DNA of 12,557 nt from positions 1-12,557 of the forward strand of contig JASEHA010000040.1 in NCBI GenBank assembly GCA_030018795.1. The letters are read 5' to 3'. Made by a program: the position numbers and the translations under genes. Shown here one piece after another: positions 1 to 8,251 of this stretch; position 1 is the first letter of the stretch, and every line of letters begins with the position of its first letter. The notes beneath the pieces are model-generated. The model made no database searches. It saw only the letters and a list, made by a program, of their open reading frames with translations, and was not told the origin of the DNA. Source of the stretch: a bacterium. GTDB taxonomy: Bacteria > UBA9089 > CG2-30-40-21.

Positions 1-17
1 AATTGACATAAAGATAA

Positions 18-76
18 TAGTAGCCCAACATTCTATGTTGGCATTAGATATACCATGATAGAATCCTGGGCTACTA
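18..76. repeat. Long imperfect inverted repeat (hairpin) across the end of tadB
   Basis: The arms 18-41 and 53-76 pair at 20 of 24 positions. The outer stem is 10 perfect base pairs (TAGTAGCCCA with TGGGCTACTA). A 2x2 internal loop follows, then 7 pairs (ATTCTAT with ATAGAAT), a second 2x2 loop, 3 pairs and an 11-nt loop. The tadB stop codon, TAG at 76-74, forms the base of the stem and is followed at once by a second TAG. A competing fold exists within one arm: CCAACAT and ATGTTGG at 25-31 and 35-41, with a 3-nt loop. In the direction of transcription the stem is followed by a moderately U-rich stretch (TTATCTTTATG) but no clean U run. It could be a terminator or attenuator, an mRNA-stabilising end, or a small palindromic repeat element. 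The pairing is seen directly; the role is inferred. Confidence 0.8.
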
Positions 77-931
77 AATATCTATAGTCACAATCTTTTT
101 AATTAGCCATGCCCCTATTATCTCAAGGATAATAATCACTACGATAAAACCCCATCCAAGCAGAGAGTGAAACATAGGACGCATCAGGTCAGGGCTGATA
201 TGATAAACTGCTATCCCCAAAAATAAAGGCATAAGCCCAACAACCCATCCCTGCATCTTTCCCTGGGCAGTAAGGGCATTAATCTTGCCCTGTACCTTAT
301 TCCTTTCACGAATAGTATGAGCAATATTTTCCAGAACCTCAGACAGGTTGCCGCCGGTAGTTCTTGAGATAAGGATAGCGGTCACAATCAGTTTTAATTC
401 ATCGCTTCCAACTCGTGTAACCATATTATTCAAGGCATCTTCTAATGAAACACCCATCTTATGTTCGCGAAACATCAAGCCAAATTCCTCAGAGATAGGT
501 GGCGGCATTTCACGGATTAACATGTCTATTCCCTGGACAAGGCTGAACCCGGAACGGATAAAATTTGACAGTGATGTAATCCCATCCACTAATTGCTCAT
601 TAAACCGTTTCAGCCGCCGCTGTTTAGCTATCTTCAGCCCTATCTTTGGAAGCCAGAGACCAGCACATGCACAAATTCCTGCAACAATAAGGTTTTTGGT
701 AAGAAGAAGCATTATCAATCCAATACCAAATATACTTACCATATTGAGAAAAAAAAGCCTCTCAGCCTCAATTCGGGCAAACATCTCCTCAAGATCCATG
801 CCTACCTCAGTCAAAAAACGTTCCTTAAATCTTCCAAATTCTTTTTTACTCAATCTAAGCCCGCACATCACCACGCCATATACAGCTATGAAGAACAGAA
901 TCAGCCCAAGTATCAGTAATATAACAGACAT
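74..931 (-). CDS. tadB: TadB-like inner-membrane platform protein (T2SSF family)
   Basis: Polytopic inner-membrane protein of 285 residues that should form, with a TadC partner, the platform on which the CpaF ATPase acts. Hydrophobic segments lie near residues 3-23, 62-95 (probably two), 228-244 and 258-278. The cytoplasmic T2SSF (GspF/TadB) domain is about 113-238 and contains the family's typical run RSGFSLVQGIDML (126-138) and the SRTTGGNLSEVLENIA stretch (189-204). Length and topology match TadB. TadC is usually shorter with its T2SSF domain further toward the C-terminus, so TadB is preferred. The start ATG at 931 lies 2 nt past the TAG stop of the PorV-like gene, and its G-rich ribosome site (GGGGGT) lies inside the end of that gene, so translation is probably coupled. 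TadC would be expected next, but the 73 bases left in the window show no supported start. Confidence 0.9.
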   Translation of the reverse strand: MSVILLILGLILFFIAVYGVVMCGLRLSKKEFGRFKERFLTEVGMDLEEMFARIEAERLFFLNMVSIFGIGLIMLLLTKNLIVAGICACAGLWLPKIGLKIAKQRRLKRFNEQLVDGITSLSNFIRSGFSLVQGIDMLIREMPPPISEEFGLMFREHKMGVSLEDALNNMVTRVGSDELKLIVTAILISRTTGGNLSEVLENIAHTIRERNKVQGKINALTAQGKMQGWVVGLMPLFLGIAVYHISPDLMRPMFHSLLGWGFIVVIIILEIIGAWLIKKIVTIDI

Positions 932-933
932 AT

Positions 934-1845
934 CTACTTACCCCCTATCAAATGCTCGATAGAGACATCAGACTTTAGTGAGAGTGATACCCGATGGGTA
1001 TTACATATATCTCCAAATGGCACATAAGCATAATCTATATCGTAATCTCCGAGCTTAAATCCTACCCCACCACAAATTCCCTTATTTAATTCTTTTGTTG
1101 AGTTAATCCCACACCTGATAGCAAAGCCCCTTATCGTCCACTCAACCCCTGCATTTACCTGCGAATTATTATCTATAACCTTATTCATATCCAGCACCAT
1201 AACCAATCCATCAACCGGAAGCTTATAGGCAGCCCCTATTTTAAGTGTTAGCGGCAAAGAAAATCCTTTAGAGACAAACCTCATTTTTGGTCCTAAATTC
1301 TGGAGCACTGCCCCAAAGGATAACGCCTTCATCTTATACAACATCCCGGTATCCAGACATATTCCCAGGGCATCTTCATTCTCATGTTTTTGAAAAATAA
1401 GCTTCGTATTTATTCCCAGAGACAGGGAAGGAGAATAATCCATTCCATAGGCAAGGCTGCCTATCAGATTATATGCCCCAAAGTTTCCTGTAGGGGTATC
1501 ATTAATATCCCTTCCTATCAGGTCTCCATAATCAAAATATACAAGTGAACAACCAATAACATCGTCATTTAACGGCTGTGAATACCCCACAAACTCATAT
1601 CGCATCCCTTCCAACCATTCAGCATGCATCAGACTGCTTTCAATCTTAGAGAGTTGAGTAAGCCCGGCAGGGTTCCAATACAAGGCATTAATATCATCTG
1701 CCAACCCGCAAAATGCCTCTCCCATAGCCACTGGTCTTGCCCCTACACCAATCTTTAAGAATTGACTGCCAGTACTCCCTGGTTTATCAGCAAAGGCAAA
1801 CGAACCCCATAATAGGATACCTGCTATGAACCATATTTTATCCAT
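934..1845 (-). CDS. PorV/PorQ-like outer-membrane beta-barrel protein (UPF0164 family)
   Basis: Exported protein of 303 residues. A signal peptide occupies residues 1-19, with cleavage likely after AFA and before DKPG. The mature N-terminus carries the family hallmark: FLKIGVGARPVAMGEAF (29-45), then ADDINALYWNPAGLT (49-63). The remainder alternates short polar and hydrophobic strands ending in RVSLSLKS, as in a FadL-like barrel of the PorV/PorQ group. In Bacteroidota, PorV binds the C-terminal signal of type IX secretion cargo. In other phyla the family is widespread and mostly uncharacterised. The gene sits 16 bp after a large protein with a YPNP C-terminal domain, which makes a cargo and receptor pair plausible but unproven. 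The start is supported by GGAGGT 7 nt upstream of the ATG at 1845. No type IX motor or translocon gene is visible. Confidence 0.8.
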   Translation of the reverse strand: MDKIWFIAGILLWGSFAFADKPGSTGSQFLKIGVGARPVAMGEAFCGLADDINALYWNPAGLTQLSKIESSLMHAEWLEGMRYEFVGYSQPLNDDVIGCSLVYFDYGDLIGRDINDTPTGNFGAYNLIGSLAYGMDYSPSLSLGINTKLIFQKHENEDALGICLDTGMLYKMKALSFGAVLQNLGPKMRFVSKGFSLPLTLKIGAAYKLPVDGLVMVLDMNKVIDNNSQVNAGVEWTIRGFAIRCGINSTKELNKGICGGVGFKLGDYDIDYAYVPFGDICNTHRVSLSLKSDVSIEHLIGGK

Positions 1846-1861
1846 CCTGCATACCTCCAGA

Positions 1862-4800
1862 TTATCTTAACACACTTATCTTACCACTTGCCCTTTGATT
1901 CTTATCATTGGTGATAAGATAGATATAGACATCACTCTCTACCCCTTCACCAGATACATTTCTGACATCCCATTCAGCCTTTCCCTCTGGATCGTTTACA
2001 TCCATATCATAAACCATCGCACCTGTAACGGTAAATATCCTTATACGACAATTAATAGTCAGGTGCTTAAAATATATCTTTGTATGTCCTTGTTGCGGTT
2101 TATACGGGTTTGGATAAACATGAATATCCTTAAGGTCAATCCCTGCTCCTGTTATTTCAAATCCTTGTGAGAGCAAGATAGCCTTGCCATCTTGATTTGT
2201 TACCTTTATATCCCATTTTCCTGGCCTTGCATTTTTAAGGTCAAGGGTAGACAAAAGGGTATTACTTCCTACTACCGTAGTTATCCCAACAATATCCTGC
2301 TCACCTGGTTTAACCATGGCAACCACTGCCCCTGTACCAAGGTTAGTCCCTGTAATGGTTGTTGTTATCATCCCCCTATTTTCTCCATGGTCTACACTCA
2401 AGCCTGAAATAGATATTCCCTCAACCTCAGGTAAAGACTCAAGGACAGTAAATCCACCTTTTATAACATTTGAGATACCATCACAGGTTGTTACAACTAC
2501 ATCCCATTCCCCTGCCTCTGCCTCGCTCAGATTAAAGTCAGCTACCAGTGTATTTGAACCAATCATGGTTGTGGTTGCTACAATATCAGCGAATCCATCC
2601 CTTCTTAGAGAGACTACTGTACCTGACCCAAGGTTCAATCCAGTAATAACCATAGAGGCAGTGCCATCCTCTATGGTAGCTGTATCAGTACTCATCTCCA
2701 TAATCATTGGGAGTCCCTGATAATCTCCAAAGGAATCTATTACCCTGAATCCATCAGACAGTGTGCCAGATATGCCATCTGAATTGGTAATTACAACATC
2801 CCATGTACCTGTTCCAACCCCTTTGAGATCAATACCAAAACTGGCAATACCCTCACTAAATACAGCAGTAGTCCCAAAAATACTCTGCCCATTTTTTACA
2901 AGACTAATCACCGCACCTGTTCCAAAATTTGTTCCAGTGATAATGGCTGTAGCAGAGGCATTATTCATGCCAATACCGCTAATTATCCCTGATATCGCAG
3001 GAGATACAGATTTAACTACACTAAACCCTTTCGAGAGTGTGCCTCGTGTTCCATCTGGATTTTTAACAGATACATCCCATTGCCCGATCTCAACACCGGT
3101 GAGATTAAAATCAACATACATGGTATTTTTATTAATGACTGTTACACTGCCAATCACTGCTCCCATCCCGGACATTGTCAGGCTAACCATTGCATCTGGA
3201 TGAAAATTAGAGCCTGTAATGGTCGTCCTTATCGTTGTATTGGTTGTACCCTTATCAGTGATTATCTCTGATATTTCAGGTAGATCTAATGATGAATCAG
3301 TAACAGTAAACCCATTTGTCATGGTATCTGTTTTCCCATTTGAATTGGTAACAACTACATCCCATTCTCCCGGGTTTGCACCAATAAGATTAAAATTGAT
3401 CTGCAGGGTATTGGTTCCAATACCTGTTATGTTGCCAACTATATCTGCCTCTCCAGCCTTAGTCAAGGTAACGGTTGCTGCTTGATAAAGATTATAGCCA
3501 GTAACAATAGTATTTATCACAGCATTATTTGTTCCAGTGTTTGGTGTGATCGAGGTCAGTACAGGATTCTGACCCAAAGGGTCAATAACCATAAAACCAT
3601 TTGTCAGAGTGCCAGATTGACCATCAGGGTTAGTAACAACAATATTCCATGCCCCTGAAGCAACATTTGTCAAATCAAATGTAGCACTAATTACATTGGA
3701 ATCAACAACATTTACATTTGTAAGAACAACATCTGCATAACCAGTATGTCTGAGCGTTACTATAGCCCCTGATTGAAAATTTGTCCCTGTAATTGTTCCA
3801 ATTGTTATACTCCCATGATTTCCATTTATCGGGTAAACAGCCATAATATCAGGTGGAGGGGTAACCACCTGAATTCTAACACAAGCTTTTTTATCAGCAA
3901 AGCTTGCCGTAAGCGTCCCTTCACCAATTTCAAGGGCAGCAAACATTGTTGATGTGCCAGAGGACGAAAGGATATCTCCTATCCCGGTGGTAATCTCCCA
4001 GCTTACAGGAAAAGACATTGGGAAATTTTTGGCATTATACCCAATAGCCTTAAAAATTGTGCTTGAACCCATGGGTATGGCTTTATCTTGAGGCTTTATT
4101 TCTATACTAACCAGATCACCGAACCCTACCTCAATAGAAGCTGTCCCGGTAACACCAGAATAGGTACATCCTACAAGAATCGTACCGGGAATATTACCCT
4201 TAAATATAGTCTGTGTTCCAATTGTTGGGGTAAAGAGTCCATTCTCTGCTATCCATGAAGGCTTTATAACCACCACATTGTTATCACAATCATATCCAAC
4301 AGCAGTAAGGCTGAGAGTGCCTCCCAAAAGAACGGTTGCTGTAGCTGGTGATACCTGAATATGGTCCAGGGCATAGCTAAGTTTTTCCGTAGCCACTATT
4401 GCCCAATTTTCACCAGGCTGAAGTGATTCTTTATACCAGCCAAGGCTATAGGCAGCATCATGATATTCTCCATTAACAGTGTTTGGCAGAAAAGCACAAG
4501 AGGCAGCATCACGCACATTAGACCAAACATCTTCATAGTAAGAGCTTGCCTCTGACCCGGAAAGCCCCATAAGCTTATTCACCCCATTATAGGTAATAAA
4601 AACCATCTTTTTATTACTATTCCAATGCCCATATCCAAAGTCACTGCCATCCCAGAAGGTATCTGCCCCATGTAAGAATCTAACATTATTATAGGTAGTC
4701 TGGCTGTTATTCATAATACCCCATACCATTGTATAGTAGTCATAACCTTCTGTATATGTAGTAATCTGGGTAATCTGAATACCGGTACTCCCAGCATTAT

Positions 4801-5128
4801 AAACTGTAACAACAGTAGGTGAACCTATTTTATCATTAGAAACAGGTGTAAATCTGGTTCCAGGCCCACAGAAACTGCCACACCCACTGCAATATCCCGT
4901 CTTATCTAAAAAAAGGTATGACCCGGCAGAGTTATTATTATAAACCTGCCCTATATATTGAGAATTATCCCTGTCCCATCTCCATACCCCCATACTTCCA
5001 TCCCCATATACCTTGACCTTAATAGGCTTGCCAGGTATATCCAGACTATTCCCTGAAGGAAATGGAAAGGCATGAACATTCGTACCCATTAATAAAACAA
5101 TAATTATTGCAATTATCCACTTATTCAT
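1862..5128 (-). CDS. Large exported protein: six TIG/IPT repeats and a YPNP C-terminal domain
   Basis: Probable surface adhesin or secreted structural protein, 1088 residues. The signal peptide is residues 1-20 (cleavage after VHA). Residues 21-250 form an unrecognised domain rich in aromatic residues and glycine, with a cysteine cluster C80-x2-C83-x3-C87. Residues 255-335 and 337-422 look like two Ig-like (Big_2 type) domains. Six TIG (IPT) repeats follow at about 427-515, 521-610, 616-705, 709-797, 805-896 and 903-993. Each has ITGTNF or a variant, a hydrophobic strand, W(D/N)(V/I) and a closing TLxxGF-like turn. The C-terminus (1002-1088) starts IHVYPNPYKP and ends SGKISVLR, like FlgD-Ig or type A sorting domains. 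A moderate ribosome site (AAGGG) lies 6 nt before the ATG. The gene is inserted between cpaF and tadB, where no such gene is standard. Function is inferred from domains only. Confidence 0.85.
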   Translation of the reverse strand: MNKWIIAIIIVLLMGTNVHAFPFPSGNSLDIPGKPIKVKVYGDGSMGVWRWDRDNSQYIGQVYNNNSAGSYLFLDKTGYCSGCGSFCGPGTRFTPVSNDKIGSPTVVTVYNAGSTGIQITQITTYTEGYDYYTMVWGIMNNSQTTYNNVRFLHGADTFWDGSDFGYGHWNSNKKMVFITYNGVNKLMGLSGSEASSYYEDVWSNVRDAASCAFLPNTVNGEYHDAAYSLGWYKESLQPGENWAIVATEKLSYALDHIQVSPATATVLLGGTLSLTAVGYDCDNNVVVIKPSWIAENGLFTPTIGTQTIFKGNIPGTILVGCTYSGVTGTASIEVGFGDLVSIEIKPQDKAIPMGSSTIFKAIGYNAKNFPMSFPVSWEITTGIGDILSSSGTSTMFAALEIGEGTLTASFADKKACVRIQVVTPPPDIMAVYPINGNHGSITIGTITGTNFQSGAIVTLRHTGYADVVLTNVNVVDSNVISATFDLTNVASGAWNIVVTNPDGQSGTLTNGFMVIDPLGQNPVLTSITPNTGTNNAVINTIVTGYNLYQAATVTLTKAGEADIVGNITGIGTNTLQINFNLIGANPGEWDVVVTNSNGKTDTMTNGFTVTDSSLDLPEISEIITDKGTTNTTIRTTITGSNFHPDAMVSLTMSGMGAVIGSVTVINKNTMYVDFNLTGVEIGQWDVSVKNPDGTRGTLSKGFSVVKSVSPAISGIISGIGMNNASATAIITGTNFGTGAVISLVKNGQSIFGTTAVFSEGIASFGIDLKGVGTGTWDVVITNSDGISGTLSDGFRVIDSFGDYQGLPMIMEMSTDTATIEDGTASMVITGLNLGSGTVVSLRRDGFADIVATTTMIGSNTLVADFNLSEAEAGEWDVVVTTCDGISNVIKGGFTVLESLPEVEGISISGLSVDHGENRGMITTTITGTNLGTGAVVAMVKPGEQDIVGITTVVGSNTLLSTLDLKNARPGKWDIKVTNQDGKAILLSQGFEITGAGIDLKDIHVYPNPYKPQQGHTKIYFKHLTINCRIRIFTVTGAMVYDMDVNDPEGKAEWDVRNVSGEGVESDVYIYLITNDKNQRASGKISVLR

Positions 5129-5164
5129 CTTATTCCCTTAGACATAGACGCTTATCAATTGCGA

Positions 5165-6820
5165 TTATCTTTGTTCCCTATTCTCATAAAATACTTCCCT
5201 TGGGATTTTAATCCCCTTAACATCCAGCTCCTCTATAAGCTTGGGAACAAACCCTGTTGCTGTAAAATATCCCTGAACTTTAATGCTGCCATCTTCTCGT
5301 GATATGATTCCTGTTTGAACAAAGCGGAATATATCCTGCATGGTTATTATCTCTCCCTCCATACCTGTTACCTCAGAGATATGGGTTATTTTTCTACTAT
5401 AGTCCATTATCCTGGATTGTTGGATAATAATATTAATGGCAGAGCTAATTTGTTGTCTGATTGCCTTTATGGGTAACTCCATACCAGCCATAAGTATCAT
5501 GGTCTCTAATCTGGCAATAGCATCCTTGGGAGAGTTTGCATGACAGGTAGTTAAAGAACCATCATGTCCGGTATTCATTGCTTGTAGCATATCCAGAGCC
5601 TCTTTACCACGACACTCTCCAATCACAATCCTGTCAGGACGCATTCTTAGGGCATTTATTACCAGATCACGGATAGTAATTGCCCCTTTGCCCTCGATAT
5701 TAGGCGGTCGTGACTCTAAGGACACCAGATTCTCCTGAGGAAGCTTCAATTCTGCTGCATCCTCAATAGTCACTATTCGCTCATCATCAGGGATAAACGA
5801 TGCCATGATATTAAGCAATGTGGTTTTACCTGAACCCGTGCCTCCAGAGATAATGATATTTTTTCTCGCCTTAACACATGCATTTAAGAACTCAGCCATC
5901 TGTGGCGTAATAGAACCAAATTTTATTAAGTCATCCACAAGAAGCTTTTTCTCAGGAAACTTTCTGATAGTAATACATGGACCCTTTAATGCCAGCGGCG
6001 GAATAACCGCATTTACCCGTGAACCATCATGGAGTCTGGCATCAACCATGGGTGAGCTTTCATCTATCCTTCTACCCAATGGAGCAACAATCCTTTCAAT
6101 AACAGATCTAACCTGTTCATCACTGAAAAAGGTTTTTGCCGAACGAGTAAGTTTGCCACCAGACTCAATAAATATATGATCCCTGCTGTTTACCATGATC
6201 TCGGTTATCTCTGGATCAGCTAAAAGCATTTCAAGCGGACCAAGACCAAGAGACAAGTCAAGGATATCCTTAATAAGCTCATCGCGGTCTATCTCTTCTG
6301 GTATCTTAAAATCTATTTTCGCAACACCAGAATCTATTTCCGCAACAATTGCTTTAATTTTATCCATAGTATTCTTGTATAGTTCATGCTTATCAACCTT
6401 AGTAATATCTATCTTCCTTAGATCCATTCTTTCGATAACCAACTCATGGATACGGCTCTTTACTGCATTCATATCATCATTTACTTCAGAGCATTTTTCT
6501 TTATGCTCAGGCTTTAGTACCTTTTCCACCTTTTGGAAGATAATAGTAAAAGAACTTATGTCTATTTTATCACCATCTTTGAGCCTAACAAATTCTCCTG
6601 GAATAAGTTTTTTCCCATTCAGATAGCTGCCATTGGCACTAATATCTTTTATTTCATAACCATCAACACCCTTTGTAATCACAGCATGTTTGCTTGAAAC
6701 AATCCTATCTGGCAGCACAATATTATTTCCTACATCATCTCTTCTACCAATATAGCACTCATCCTGCAATTCAATTATCTCTTCTGTCCCATCAGGCTTT
6801 CTCAACTGCAATCTACTCAT
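5165..6820 (-). CDS. cpaF: CpaF/TadA secretion ATPase with N-terminal FHA domain
   Basis: Cytoplasmic hexameric ATPase that powers Tad pilus assembly, 551 residues. Residues 1-95 are an FHA (phosphothreonine-binding) domain, with YIGRR (23-27), SSKHA (42-46) and NGSYLNGKKL (63-72). A charged linker (about 96-130) joins it to the CpaF body. The body has an N-terminal domain (about 180-290, with LGLGPLEMLL and RVNAVIPPLALKGPCITIRKF), the Walker A GGTGSGKTT (326-334), the Asp box VTIEDAAEL (350-358), the Walker B region RIVIGECRG (397-405) and the His box TGHDGSLTTCHAN (417-429). All catalytic motifs look intact. The extension explains the larger size compared with a typical CpaF of about 450 residues. 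The ATG shares its A with the TAA stop of the secretin gene (TAATG), with GGGGGA upstream inside that gene, so coupled translation is likely. The FHA domain suggests control by a Ser/Thr kinase, which is not in the window. Confidence 0.95.
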   Translation of the reverse strand: MSRLQLRKPDGTEEIIELQDECYIGRRDDVGNNIVLPDRIVSSKHAVITKGVDGYEIKDISANGSYLNGKKLIPGEFVRLKDGDKIDISSFTIIFQKVEKVLKPEHKEKCSEVNDDMNAVKSRIHELVIERMDLRKIDITKVDKHELYKNTMDKIKAIVAEIDSGVAKIDFKIPEEIDRDELIKDILDLSLGLGPLEMLLADPEITEIMVNSRDHIFIESGGKLTRSAKTFFSDEQVRSVIERIVAPLGRRIDESSPMVDARLHDGSRVNAVIPPLALKGPCITIRKFPEKKLLVDDLIKFGSITPQMAEFLNACVKARKNIIISGGTGSGKTTLLNIMASFIPDDERIVTIEDAAELKLPQENLVSLESRPPNIEGKGAITIRDLVINALRMRPDRIVIGECRGKEALDMLQAMNTGHDGSLTTCHANSPKDAIARLETMILMAGMELPIKAIRQQISSAINIIIQQSRIMDYSRKITHISEVTGMEGEIITMQDIFRFVQTGIISREDGSIKVQGYFTATGFVPKLIEELDVKGIKIPREVFYENREQR

Positions 6821-8223
6821 TACTTATCCCCCGAGCTTTGTGGTACTTTTAAGTCTTTTAGCTCTTGTTCTCCAAACTCTGAGTTGATTCTCGGATATTC
6901 TCCGACATAATGTTGAGCAATCTTAGGGGTAACTACGATTATTACCTCTGTTTCCTTGCTTCTTATATCCTTTGAGCTATAGAACAGACTCAGGATAGGG
7001 ATATATCCCAAAATAGGCACTCTTTTAACAAATGAAGCATTTATTTTATGGATAAGTCCTGCAATAATAATGCTTTCTCCCTTTTTTAAGCAAACATCTG
7101 TTTCAGCAGAACGGGTTAATATCGCTGGCACAGCACCCACCTTGTTGCTCCAGTCTATACTGCTGACCTCTGTAAACAAATGGGTTACGATATTATCCTC
7201 CCTATCTACTACTGGTTTAATTTTTAGATTAACCCCATATTTCTTAAACTCTACATTTGTAGTAAATGCAGTAACAGTAACTATAGGGATCTCTCCACCT
7301 GAACGGAACTCTGCCTCATGTCCGCTGGCTACAACCAATTTAGGCTTTGCCAGAAGCGTAGCATACCCATCTGTTATCCATCTATCAATAATAGGTGGCA
7401 TATTCACAGAGGCATTAAAGGACAGTTCGTATGGGGGGCCAGGATTTTTCTTTCCAGTAATCTCACCATTTGATTCAATCGCAGCCGTCCAGATAGTATT
7501 TAATGGTTTAATATCCTTTAATTTATCCCTGTCTACCTCAATTATTCTTACATAAACCTCAATCATCCTCCCGCCAACCTTAAGCAGGTTATCAATGTTT
7601 GAATAATAGATACTGGCAATCTTCTCTGTATACTTTATATCCTCCTCAGTTGGGACAACGCCTTCAAGGAGTATCCTTTCACCAACAACCTTTACATTTA
7701 CATCCTTAAACCCAATCTCTTCCTTAATAATTTTAGCTATGGTTTGTTTTAGTCTAGGATCTATTTCTGCAAGATTGAGCACTGACGGATAAGCACGCAG
7801 GACCTTTAATAGACGAACAATCTCTGCATCAGTACCCAGTTTCCCTTCTATAACAACATTTGTTCCCACAACATTAACATGAATATCATCTACATCCTCT
7901 AATAATTGTTGAATCTCTTTGGCTATAATCGTTGGATCTGTTTTAATGATATTAATAGTATACTCATTTTTTTCACCATTCTTATTCCAGACGGTAAGGG
8001 TAGTTAATCCTACTTCCTTTGCCGTAACAAGTATTTGTGTATCTGATAACTTTTTTACGGCAGCGATATTACTACCCAGAGCAATCCTTTCAGGGCTATT
8101 CACCCCTATAATTTTATCCTGACCAACCACTAATTGTATGGTCTCCTCAGCATATAGCTGTGAAACCAGACCAACGATTACTAAAATCATCAGACATCTT
8201 AACACATCATGTCGAACGAACAT
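6820..8223 (-). CDS. cpaC: CpaC/RcpA-type outer-membrane secretin with two BON domains
   Basis: Forms the outer-membrane channel of the Tad system, 467 residues. The signal peptide is about 1-25 (ends SQLYA-EE). Residues 27-95 are the N-terminal secretin/pilus domain (IQLVVGQDKIIGV, then LTTLTVWNKNGEKNEYTINI). Two BON-like modules follow at about 97-155 and 156-215, each with a helix, then VNVVGTNVVIEGKL or VKVVGERILLEGVV. The secretin domain runs from about 218 to 435, with LLAKPKLVVASGHEAEFRSGGEIP (290-313) and RVPILGYIPILSLFYSSK (401-418) leading to EVIIVVTPKI (426-435). The start is well supported: AAGGAGG lies 5 nt before the ATG at 8223. It follows cpaB by 28 bp and overlaps cpaF by one base. 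The order cpaB-cpaC-cpaF is the Tad core but lacks the cpaE often found between the last two. Confidence 0.95.
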   Translation of the reverse strand: MFVRHDVLRCLMILVIVGLVSQLYAEETIQLVVGQDKIIGVNSPERIALGSNIAAVKKLSDTQILVTAKEVGLTTLTVWNKNGEKNEYTINIIKTDPTIIAKEIQQLLEDVDDIHVNVVGTNVVIEGKLGTDAEIVRLLKVLRAYPSVLNLAEIDPRLKQTIAKIIKEEIGFKDVNVKVVGERILLEGVVPTEEDIKYTEKIASIYYSNIDNLLKVGGRMIEVYVRIIEVDRDKLKDIKPLNTIWTAAIESNGEITGKKNPGPPYELSFNASVNMPPIIDRWITDGYATLLAKPKLVVASGHEAEFRSGGEIPIVTVTAFTTNVEFKKYGVNLKIKPVVDREDNIVTHLFTEVSSIDWSNKVGAVPAILTRSAETDVCLKKGESIIIAGLIHKINASFVKRVPILGYIPILSLFYSSKDIRSKETEVIIVVTPKIAQHYVGEYPRINSEFGEQELKDLKVPQSSGDK

Positions 8224-8251
8224 TTTTGCCTCCTTCTGATTTCTTCAGACA

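Noticed and set aside
1..31. Possible start of tadC at the left edge (ATG at 31 or 9 on the minus strand)
   Set aside because: No ribosome site precedes either ATG and too few codons are visible to recognise a product.
348..962. Plus-strand open frames opposite tadB
   Set aside because: They are antisense to a clear TadB gene, have low-complexity Ser/Ile/Asn-rich translations, no ribosome site and no recognisable domain.
2316..3485. Plus-strand open frames opposite the TIG protein
   Set aside because: Pro/Val/Thr-rich mirror images of the TIG repeats; their length is explained by the repeated coding pattern of the other strand.
1862..5128. DNA-level tandem repeats in the TIG gene
   Set aside because: The six repeats are clear in protein but their DNA is too diverged to count as a nucleotide repeat, so recent expansion is unlikely.
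934..5128. A complete type IX secretion system
   Set aside because: Only a PorV/PorQ-like barrel and a sorting-like tail are present; no motor, ring, translocon or sortase component is in the window.
8235..8249. Small hairpin (TCTGA / TCAGA, 5-nt loop) beside the cpaC ribosome site
   Set aside because: Only 5 base pairs; expected by chance at this length and composition.
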